The notes beneath the pieces are model-generated. The model saw nothing but the letters and a program-made list of their open reading frames with translations, did no database searches and was not told the origin of the DNA. A program made the translations under genes and the position numbers. A stretch of DNA of 64,000 nt from Blastomyces gilchristii SLH14081 (lineage: Eukaryota; Ascomycota; Eurotiomycetes; Onygenales; Ajellomycetaceae). Positions 45,300 to 55,309 of this stretch are shown one piece after another (the stretch's first letter is position 1; every line of letters starts with the position of its first letter). Location: the NCBI RefSeq assembly GCF_000003855.2, contig NW_003101666.1, forward strand, positions 599,129-663,128, written 5' to 3'.

Positions 45300-48200
45300 A
45301 CTATATCTGATTGATTTCCTCCTCTTCATATTCAGATATTTCTGAATTTAGTCATTTTCTTGTAGCTGCTTGAGTTTCTGATAGAAAGTCTATTAAGTAT
45401 TTAATTCCTGTCTCAGTTGAGAATAAGAATCTCATATTTAATTGATTTAGATCATACTTCTCTTTCAATCTGGCTCTGAGACTATTGTATAATGCACAGT
45501 GCATTACAATATGCTCAGAATTCTCATTTGCATTGCAGAATAAGCATTCTATTAAGTCAAATCTATCATTAAATCTTTGTATATAAGATTTGAAATAGTC
45601 ATATCCTAGTTTCAGCTGTATTATAGATGAGAATATTTTCTTTTTACATTTAATTGAACAAGATTTTCACTTGAGTTTTGTTTCAAATCTTGAATAATGT
45701 ATACTCTTCTTTTATTTCTGCCAGCTTTTATTCCACTTATCTAAATAAGATTCTTTTATTTTTCTCTTTATAAAAGATCAGAACATAATTTTTTGAATAG
45801 ATCTGCTTAATTCTGCACTCTTTTTTGCAGCTGAATCAGTCAATTCATTGCCATGAATATTCATATGAGCAGGAACTTAGTGCAGATGAATTATCAGCTT
45901 TAATATTCTTCTCTTTTGAATTTTCAAAACAGAGTTTAAGATCAGTTCAAGATTTATTTGATTATTATGAATCTGACTATTTCTAAGTCTTTTTAAAGCA
46001 GCTTGACTATCAGAGAATATTCATGTCTCTTTCAAACTATTTTCTCTTTTATGAGATTTTATTTCAATGAGTTTGAAAGCTTTCACTATTATAAATAGTT
46101 CAGTATCAAAGACTTCAGATTCACAGTCTAAATTTCAAAAATCTGAGATAAAATTGATATTATCTTCAGTATAAGCAATGCCTGTGTCTAATCTATTCAA
46201 ATTCTCATTTTTAAAGTCATCTGAATAAATCAGAATAGAGTCTTCTATATTGATTGTAGAAATTCTCTTCAAATGCTGTTCATATTCTTTCTCCTTAGAT
46301 AGTTCACTTATTTATAAGTCTATAAGAGATTCAAGCTTTTCTCTTCAGAGAGATATCTTCTCATGATCAACTTTTTCAATATTTAAAGAAGAAAATTGAT
46401 TTTTAATCAGAGAGCATAGTCTGTACAGTTGAGAAGGCATTTTCTTTGAAGAATTATTTTCATTTCAATCAAGAAATCTATTTCAATCCAGTTCATTTTC
46501 AGAGTTAATTGATGAAAATGAAGAAGAGACTCTTTCTCTGATTATATAATTTGAGCTCATCTTTATAACTCTCAGAGTATAGTTCATACAGGTCTTTTCA
46601 AATCTAATAGTAGAAGAAGAAATTGAAGCTTCAATTTCCATTACTTTAATAGAAGATGATTTGAATACTCTCAGAATTCTTCTCAAAGCTCTGTTTTGCA
46701 GACTTTGAAAGAGTTCAGTGAAATTCTCTTGATTATTTCATCAAACTTGAACTTCATAATCAGCTACTGATGTAATACAGGCTATATATAACTGTCTCAT
46801 AGTCTGGAAGAATAGACCTCTCTCTGTATTTAATAGTCTGATTATGTTGTTCAATAGTCTTTCTGCCTTGACAGTTCTTTGTTGAATATGATATTTAAAA
46901 TTCAACTTGAAGTTTAATTATACTTCTAATCATTTGACATTTACACTGAGTTTAATCTCTCTATTTAAAAGAGTTAGAGATAGTTCTTTCTCATTGAATC
47001 TAGAAAAGAAATGAATTAACTCAGTTTTATTCATATTAAATTGAATTTAATTGATATCTGCTCTAACAAAGATTTTCTTTACAGCTTCTTCAATTACTTT
47101 CAAATTCTCTTTGATAGTTTTTAAGCTGTAGACTAGATCAATATCATTCATATAACTCAGAGATCACACTATTCTCATATTTCTATTTTTGAATAGATAT
47201 GCAGTGTATATTGTAAATAAAATGAATGAGATTGAAGATTCTTACAGTACTTCTATTTTTATCTCAGTCTTATCTTATTTCATTCCATCAAAGAAAAGTT
47301 GTATAATTCTTTTAGATATAAAACAGTTAACTCATTTTATTAGAGAAAGTGGCAGTTTTAACATCTTCAAAGTCTGAATTAACTTTGACTTTGAAACATG
47401 ATTAAATACTTCTTTTATATCAATAAAAACTGCAGTTGAGACCAGATCTTCATACTTTGCTATTTGAATATTATAAACAACTGAGAGAACAGTATCAATT
47501 GTAGAACACTGTTTTCTATCTCTCATTTATTCACTGAATAAAAGAGAATTACTGATAGAGCTTATAAAAGATAGTTGAGTAGCTATTATCTTTTCTAAAA
47601 CCTTTTCTAGACAGTTCAATAGAGATATTACTCTATATGACTTAAGAATTAAAGTTTTTCTATTAGGTTTTACAAGAATCACTTCAGTGGCTTCTCTCCA
47701 GCATTCAGAATGATAGCCATTTTTCAAGAGATTGAAAAAGAGCTCAAAATATTCATTCTTTAAGTAGAAGTATGTATTTTGAATAATCAAGTGATTAATT
47801 GAATCAGGCCCTGCAGCAGTTTTAACTGAACTTGAGAAGATAGCTAACTCTAATTCATCTTAAGTAAGATCAGGCTATTCTCAGTCATTTTCATCAATAT
47901 AGTTAAGAAGTAACATATTCTCTTTCTCTGAATCTGAATCTGATGAGTTTTGAAAGAGAGTTCTTATAAAAGCTTGATATTTTTTCTTAAAAGAGTTTAC
48001 TGTATATGATTCATTCTGAAACTCATATTCTAAGGTTGGAAGTTTTGCTACACTTCTTGTTTTAGTATAGTTAAAAGCTTTAAAAACTTTCTTTTCTTAT
48101 ACTTCTTCAAGAAATTTATTTCAGCAGTCTGTTTTAGCTCTTTTAATATCTGAAAAATATTCATTTCTGACAGCTTTGAACTCTTTATCAGAAATTATAT

Positions 48201-49257
48201 CATTCTTTCAATCTCTTCTAGCAGTAGTCAATTGTTTTCTTTTAGATGTAATATTCTCATTTCATTAAGATTTTGAATACTCAGAAGACTTTCTCTTTGA
48301 AATATTGTCTTTAACACTTACTAGAATAATAGATGTAATGAGCTTCACTCTATTCTCAAGCATTTCATTTGAGATATCTTGACCAGGATTTCAATATAGC
48401 TCACTCTGTCTTTCAGATTTTAACAGTTTTATGCTTTCTTCAACTGTCTTTCAGTCAGCTTTTTCAAAGTTAAACTGATTAGAGAGAAGAGAGTTTTCAC
48501 TTATTTATTTCTCACTCAGTTCAATATCAAATTGAATAATTTCATGATCTGATTCTGATGTCTCATTTAAATCAATAAACCAGTTTATAAGTCTTTTTTT
48601 CATTAGATTTTATGATATGAAGACTAGATCTATAATAGATTTCTGTTTCATGTCTTTTCTAAAGAATGTTTGTTGATCAGACTTGTTAACTAAATCTATT
48701 GAATACTCAAAGATTCATTCAATCAGATTATCAGCTCTTACTGCTCTTCTACATTCTGAATTTCATTAGAAATGATGTGCATTGAAATCTCCTGCAATTA
48801 TAGAGTTTCTTGATGAAGTTATGTTCAGAAACTCTCTATTAATTGTTCAGATATTATTATTTTTCTTCAATGACTTTTCATTATAGACATTTATAAGCTG
48901 TATAGTATCAAACTCATTCTCTTTATCTATAATATCACTCACCAGAATATCAGGGTCAGACATGATATTAAATCTTAGATTAAATTGATATCTTGATCTC
49001 TTTCTTTCATAGATCACTACTCTTGACTTTATCTCAGACTTTTGAGATATAAAGCAGTAGTAGCTTAAATGAGAAATGACATATTTTTGCTCAGCATCAA
49101 AATTCAGCTCCTGAAGCAGTATAAAATTAACTTTTTATTCAAATGCAATTTGAAGACAAGAATAAATACAATTTGAGTTTCTATTCACATTATTTTGAAT
49201 AAATGTGATTTTTGAAGAGTTTTTAAACTTTTTTTGTTGTTTTTGTTGTATATTCAT
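45300..49257 (-). pseudogene. LINE ORF2: endonuclease, reverse transcriptase, RNase H (degraded)
   Basis: Starts MNIQQKQQKKFKNSSK at 49257. The apurinic-type endonuclease at about 49250-48650 shows ISHLSYYC, NSIIAGDFNAHH and a KSIIDLVF terminal motif. The RT at about 47820-46900 shows VFIDIKEVFNHVSKSKLIQT (an Asp-containing motif A) and SYMNDIDLVYS, the decayed form of the GYADDI catalytic motif. RNase H at about 46260-45850 shows IFSDSQAALKRL and HWVPAHMNIHGNELTDSAAK. The order is that of Tad-clade LINEs. TGA and TAA codons replace Trp, Gln and Arg at many sites. Confidence 0.85.
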
Positions 49258-49261
49258 ACTA

Positions 49262-50882
49262 AAAGAGAGTAGAGTAGAATCTAATCACTATCATCAGATA
49301 GTAGATTATAACTATTCTGAAAAGTAGAAATCTCAACTGCTTGCATTATATCTAGTTTATCATCAGAGTCATTTCTCAATTCTCTAATCTTAACAGAAGT
49401 TTGAAGATTCAAATTCTATTTACATTTAGCTGGAGAATTGAAGTTTGAAGATTTAGATAGTTGAGAGTTTCTTCTTTTTAAGCTTGCAGTTGTGAGTTTA
49501 CTGACTTGACTATTCTCTTCAGTTCTAGATTTACTTTAAGCTTCATCTTTTCTCCAGTTCTTTTGAGTTCTTGAAGTAAATATACATTCTTTTGAGCTAG
49601 ATGCATGTTTTTCTTTGCAATTAGAGCATTTAAGCAGAGTATATTGACATATTTCATCTCTTTTTAAGCATGTTTCACATTTATGCTCACTAGTTTTGTA
49701 ATCTCTGACACAGAATGCACATTTTGAGTCTCTAAAACAGAAGATTGCAAAGTGTTCATATCTTTAACAGTTTGAACACTGTGTTTGAGCTTTGAGATTC
49801 ATTCTTGAGTCTTTGTATTCATGAACTCTCATTTTCAAATCTGCTACTCTTACTTCAGAGATCTTTGACTGTTCAAGTGTCTTTGTATATACTAGAACAG
49901 AGGCATTTCTTCTGCTTTGTCTGAACTCAATTGAATTTAGTCATACAGGCTCTTTTCTCAGTTGAATAGAGTTGTATTCTTCTAATTCATTTTTGAGAAG
50001 TAGCATTCCTTCTTCACAGTCAAAAATTTCAACTGAAATATCATGAAGAATGAATTTGTTTCACTTTTCATCTCTCTCAGATAGAATTATTGTGTTTAAC
50101 AAAGATTCTACTGCTGATTTTCAGAGATTCTCATTCTGAATAAGGAATTCTGCACTGAATTCAGGCATTATAGTCAGAATGATGAAGTTTTCAAAGAAGA
50201 ATGACTCAATTGAAGCTATAACTGATTTTTGAACTTTAATATCAGTTATTAACTGAGAAAAGAACTGCTGATTAATTTCATTTCTGATTCTGAAAATGAG
50301 ATTTGAGTTTAGCTTGTTTCTTTGTAAGATGTCCTGATTTGAGACTTTGAGAATAAGTCTTCTATTTCTGAAGATTTGAAAGTTTTTCTTCTTTTGCATT
50401 TTTTTCTTCACTTTTCTATAAATAGAAGTATGAGCATTATTCTTCTCAGTTTTCTCAGGATTTTAAGCATGTTTTGAGATAGCAGATTTAGAGATAGCAG
50501 ATTCAGCTGCTTGAGCATATGTTTTCTTCTGATTCAAAGAAGAAGAAGAAGTAGAAAAAGAGAAAGAAGAGTAAGATGAGAAGTCAGTGATTGTACTAGG
50601 AATTTTCAATGTTTTTTGAACTGTGTTTGAAATTCCAAGTTTGAACTTGATCATCTTCTGTAGTTATCTAGTCTGAGTATGAAGAATTAACAGAACTTCT
50701 TCATTCATCTTACTCAAACACTGCTTTTCAAGAATCTTACTTGCTTTTTCAAGTTTCTGTATTTCAAGAACTTGTTATTTCTCTATTTCTTCTTTCTTTC
50801 TTCTCTTCAGAATTTCAATCTCAGAAATAGCATTTGAGAAAGCATCTTTTTTCACATCAACTAAGTGTATTTTTGAACTCAT
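49262..50882 (-). pseudogene. LINE ORF1 with zinc knuckles (degraded)
   Basis: Starts at the ATG at 50880-50882 (MSSKIHLVDVKKDAFSNAIS). The N-terminal part is coiled-coil-like with Lys/Glu heptads; the middle has an Arg/Asn-rich segment. Near 49650-49800 it has cysteine clusters (CFRDSKCAFCVRDYKTSEHKC, then CETCLKRDEIC and LKCSNCKEKH) typical of gag-like zinc knuckles that bind the element's RNA. Stops are scattered. Start is the first Met after the repeated 5' units. Confidence 0.75.
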
Positions 50883-50895
50883 TGTTCTCACTCAA

Positions 50896-51020
50896 TGAAA
50901 AGTTGATTAGACTGTTTCAATTGAGATATGTATTGAACTCTTTTGAAAAGTTGATCAGACTGTTTCAATTAAGAGATTTCTAAGTCTGTTTTCAATTGAA
51001 AAGTTGGTTAGACTGTTTTA
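50896..51020 (-). repeat. LINE 5' tandem units
   Basis: Three spaced copies of a 27-bp phrase beginning TGAAAAGTTGATTAGACTG on the plus strand, at about 50896, 50944 and 50997, directly upstream of ORF1 in element orientation. They may be promoter monomers, as in some L1 elements. Confidence 0.6.
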
Positions 51021-51041
51021 AAAGAAGAATAAAAGACTTTT

Positions 51042-51608
51042 ATAATACACAGTGCATTACAATATGCTCAGAATTCTCATTTGCATTGCAGAATAAGCAT
51101 TCTATTAAGTCAAATCTATCATCAAATCTTTGTATATAAGATTTGAAATAGTCATATTCTAGTTTCAGCTGTATTATAGATGAGAATATTTTCTTTTTAC
51201 ATTTAATTAAACAAGATTTTCACTTGAGTTTTATTTCAAATCTTGAATAATGTATACTCTTCTTTTATTTCTGCCAGCTTTTATTTCACTTATCTAAACA
51301 AGATTCTTTTATTTTTCTCTTTATAAAAGATCAGAATATAATTTTTTGAATAGATCTGCTTAATTCTGCACTCTTTTTTGCAGCTGAATCAGTCAATTCA
51401 TTGTCATGAATATTCATATGAGCAGGAACTTAGTGTAGATGAATTATCAGCTTTGATGTTCTTCTCTTTTGAATTTTTAAAACAGAGTTTAAGATCAGTT
51501 CAAGATTCATTTGATCATTATGAATCTGACTATTTCTAAGTCTTTTTAAAGCAGCTTGACTATCAGAGAATATTCATGTCTCTTTCAAACTATTTCCTCT
51601 TTTATAAG
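51042..51608 (-). mobile_element. Fragment of a second LINE copy (RNase H region)
   Basis: About 567 bp aligning with 45489-46056, differing almost only by transitions. It covers the RNase H part with the same WVPAHMNIHGNELTD coding. It ends at both sides abruptly: at the first LINE's 5' units on one side and at the GC-rich insert on the other. Confidence 0.85.
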
Positions 51609-52359
51609 ACTACAGGTGCTAGCCATCTGCAGGATGCATCTTAAGCTAATTATATTTAACCCTCTATAATTAACCGATCACCGCGTCTGTCCTCTCAGGC
51701 CAGCCACTAATTTCCAGGGGTGTTAGTTAGTGACTGTCACCGCCCACTTGGTGGCGTACACACCAAGCTTCCGGTTGCTGATCTCAGCCCCATTAGATGC
51801 CCATAGGCCTACCAATCAGCTGTCGTGGCCTCGCCCCGTGTTAGGGACTAACCATAGGCTTGATGACTGCAGTCCTCCCTGCCAGTATTAGGGGTTGGCA
51901 GTGAGCTTGCAGGCACTAGCCTATCAGGGTGCCCTGTCTAGGGCCTAGATGCGCGTCTAGGCCTGCTAGTCGGGTGGTTTTCAAAATCATTCCCTGTATT
52001 TGGGGGGGAGCTAGGCTCCGATGACAGCCCTAGTTAGGGACTTGCTTAAGTAGTGTATAACCACTACATTAGGCTTGACTCTATATTGTTAGAACCTTGA
52101 CGGGTGCACAGTAGGATAGTGGGACATTGGCACCCCATGCCGGCCCTGGTGGGTGTTCGCAGGATCTCGCTTAACTAGTGACTTGGCTTGCAGTAGAGAG
52201 TTCTACCCCGCACCAAGCCTTACTAATTAGGCTCAGCCCCTATTACATGGGGGCTTTCATGGGTAAGAAGTGGCAGATGCCAGCGGTGGGATTCGAACCC
52301 ACGCACCCCTAATGTGTGCGGCCTTGGTTACCAGTCTTACCAACTGGGCCACGCTGGCA
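51609..52359 (-). mobile_element. GC-rich unmutated insert with tRNA-like head (SINE-like)
   Basis: About 750 bp of ordinary GC and frequent CpG between strongly AT-rich DNA. No coding frame of note. In minus orientation it begins with a tRNA-like sequence (52278-52359) holding perfect pol III boxes, followed by about 670 bp of unrelated body; it ends next to the LINE fragment. That layout fits a tRNA-derived SINE or a tRNA gene carried on a transferred segment. No poly-A tail or target duplication could be found, so the class is inference. Confidence 0.5.
52278..52359 (-). tRNA. tRNA-like sequence, degenerate anticodon arm
   Basis: Minus-strand reading gives a 7-bp acceptor stem (GCCAGCG with CGCTGGC, then A), an A box TGGCCCAGTTGG and a B box GGTTCGAATCC, both matching the pol III consensus exactly, and a perfect T arm (GTGGG/CCCAC around TTCGAAT). 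The D stem pairs poorly and no normal 5-bp stem with 7-base anticodon loop can be drawn; a CGCAC/GTGCG hairpin sits where a variable arm could be. It is more likely a tRNA-derived promoter than a working tRNA. No anticodon is assigned. Confidence 0.55.
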
Positions 52360-55128
52360 ATACACAGTAAAAAGAGCATAGTAACTTAATGGGATCTTCA
52401 CTGAGATCTCTACAGCTCTTTCAGCTGCTATTACTGCTACTGAAGCCTCTGCTACTCTAGTTATATCTATTATCAGTGCTTTCACTACTCTGCAGTTCAC
52501 TTCTTCTTCAAGTCTCTGAGTTTATTCTTCTTCAAGTTCACAAGTTCATATATCTATAACTGCTTAAGTTCACACTTCATTCAAGTGATGAAATAATAAT
52601 AATAGTATTAATATTCAAATCTCTTACAAATGAACATCATTTAATGAACAGAATGTAAATACAGATATTGTATTCATAAAGATATCTTATTTTAACTATA
52701 TTTGAACTTCTTCTCACAGAGAAAGAGACAACTTCTCTATAGAAAATAACACTATTAAGTAGTTAGATATCTTCTATAATAAATCTTCTATAAACTTCTT
52801 ATAATTTTTAATAACTTCTACTAACTTCTGAATCAATTATGAATTGTAGAGTTATAGAAGTAAATAGAAATATACTTATCTAGACATTATTAACTTACTC
52901 ATATATTGTTTATTTATATTGTAAGTATAAATATGAGCTTCTTACTTCATTTTCTTCATCTTTCTTTCAATCAGTAATAACCTACTTATCAACATGAAAA
53001 TTCCTCTATCACATTATCTACTGCTGTTTCTACTACTGTCTCTACTGCTTCACTCACTTATCTGTTCTTCAATATAACAAAAGTAAGTTAAATCTTAATT
53101 ATAGATGATGTATAAATCAATCTCTAACTAAACAGTTTAGTTAAATAATAATATCTACTCATAAGCTTGAGTTTGCTGTTCTCAAAGCTCATTATAACAC
53201 TTACTATGTAATAAAGTCTGAGAAGATCTGTGTATGCTATCTCTGTGTGACTGAATTTAAGCTGTTGCATAAATGTATTGTTTCTGATGTTAGAAAAATA
53301 TATAATAATTATCATTTTCATAATTTAATATGCTGTACTGTATATTTACTATATTTCTAGAGAAAGCTTAGATATTAATAGATATTATTATAGATTCTCA
53401 GAGAGTCTTATATCATTGTGAAATATTATATTAGAAGATTGTAGAAGATGATGTATTATAAGCAAGAAGATAATAATAATTATTACTATATTATAAAGAA
53501 GTTGCAGAGTATGCTGATAATAAATAACTAATTAATCAGATTCTATCATGATTATATACTGAAATCATTTGTTAAAGAAGATTCTCAGATTGTTATCAGT
53601 GTAAATCATAATGTTAACTTGTATAATACAAGCTGTTTTTTCAATAAGAAGTTATCAATGAGTTTTTCTTTATACTCGGTGAATTCTGTTAACTGTAAGA
53701 TTGACAGAGAAATTATTAAGAAGTAGCTTTATATTCTGTTACTATTACTGTTTTTGCTTTTACTTTTACTTTTATTTTTATTTTTATTTTTATTTTTTTT
53801 TCTCTTAATATCTTCTTTCTTTTTCTTTTTCTTTTTTTCTTTATTTTAAATGATTAATGAGATACTATTCTTTCAATTCTGCTGTGTAATTATCAAAGAT
53901 TTTCTTTTAAGCTTAATAAGCTATAAACTGCATCAATGATTAAATTTACTGTTATATATCTAATTGAATGTTACAAAGCAGTTGAAGAGTCAAAACTTAA
54001 TCTTACTCACACAACTGATAAAGTTCTCAATGACTATGACTTAAAGATTTCTGAGTCTATAATAATTATGAAAGCTTGACTTCTTTCTAATCTGAAACTA
54101 TCTTTTAAACATAATTAATATGTGAACTCAGATACTGTAAAATAATGAGATTGTTTTCTCACTTGAATCTTGATATCTTAAAGATATGAACTTCACTTCA
54201 AAAAGTGAATATAGCTTATATAACTGACTTAATAACTGTCAAAGATTTTCTTCTAAGCTTAATAAGCTTTAAATAGTATCTTGCTCTAGCAGTTCACACA
54301 CTCAAGACTACAGTCTGAAAGCAGTTCAAGTGTAATTACATTGAATGAGAAAAGAAGTATAGTATTCACAGATGATACAGAATCAATTAAAAAAGCATTA
54401 TTAAATTTTATAATTGTTATATTCTCTGTCTCTGATAGTAAAATAAGTAATAAGAAGTGATATCTAAGTTGAAATAATAATCATAGCTCACAAATGAATG
54501 AAGATATCAGCTATTTAAGTCATTATAATCTTCAAAGTTCTGTGAACTTCTGAGTCAATGAAATATTATATAAATATCTATGAACTTCTTCAAAGTTCTG
54601 TGAACTTCTGAATCAATGAGATTAAGAAAAACAGTACATAGCTTAAAGAGTATGAAAAGCTTCTCATTACTAGTAGAGAATGAGAATGAGGAAATACTGA
54701 TCATTGTGCAGTCATGAGATGATGAGATCTTTAAGAGAAATAATGCTGCAAGATAATGAGATCTTTGAGAGAAATGATGCTGTAAGATAATGAGATTTTT
54801 AAGAGAAATGATACTGTAAGACAATGAGATCTTTAAGGAAAATAATGCTGTAAGATGATGAGATCTTTGATCTTTTTTTAACTTCACTAATCTTTTATAA
54901 ACATCTGTGAATTTCTTTGAAGTTGTATGAACTTCTGAGTCTATCAAATTAGTTAATAAGTGAGAAGATAAATTCACTATATTGAAGAAGAAATAAATAA
55001 CACTATACTGATATTTTTAAATCTTTTTTTTCTTTCTTTCTCTTCTTCTCTTCTTCTCTTCTTCTTTTCTTCTTCTTCATAATTTAAAAAAATCAATATA
55101 ATGCTCTCTCACTCTGCAACATTGATAT
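52360..55128. other. AT-rich, degraded repeats, no recognised gene
   Basis: Strongly AT-rich with short frames only. Contains two copies of a phrase AAGATTTTCTTYTAAGCTTA at about 53898 and 54243, repeated CTTCAAAGTTCTGTGAACTT phrases near 54530-54610, and a 34-bp tandem repeat (54723-54870). Probably old retrotransposon remains that I cannot assign. Confidence 0.5.
54723..54870. repeat. 34-bp tandem repeat, four units plus part
   Basis: Units start TGAGATCTTTAAGAGAAATA at 54723, 54757, 54791 and 54825, with a partial fifth. They differ by a few, mostly transition, changes. The unit is not a multiple of three, so coding is unlikely to explain it. Confidence 0.8.
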
Positions 55129-55295
55129 TGTGATTCAAAGATTGCTTGAGTCAGTGTACGATTACAGGTGTACACCGGCTTCTTATATACTGTACATTAA
55201 ATTAATTGGTGGCTGCTATGACCCCTTTACATTCATAAGCAAGTTCAGAAGTAACTGTGTTATCATTCAGCAGTTGTACATTCTTCTGAATCACA
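55129..55295 (-). repeat. 3' LTR of gypsy-3 (167 bp)
   Basis: TGTGATTC...GAATCACA. Aligns without gaps to 63275-63441; about 20 differences, all transitions by my hand alignment. Confidence 0.9.
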
Positions 55296-55309
55296 TTCTC
55301 TTTCACCAG

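Larger units (their letters stand above)
45190..51040 (-). mobile_element. Tad/L1-type LINE (non-LTR retrotransposon), degraded
   Basis: Minus-strand element with repeated promoter-like units upstream (50896-51020), ORF1 (about 50882-49262) and ORF2 (49257 to about 45300) with endonuclease, RT and RNase H. All frames are broken by stops of the kind seen in the LTR elements. The 3' end is not sharply defined: no clear poly-A is visible and the limit near 45190 is an estimate. A piece of a second copy abuts its 5' side (51042-51608). Confidence 0.85.

Noticed and set aside
47189..47377. 62-codon plus-strand frame in AT-rich DNA
   Set aside because: Antisense to LINE reverse transcriptase; open by composition only.
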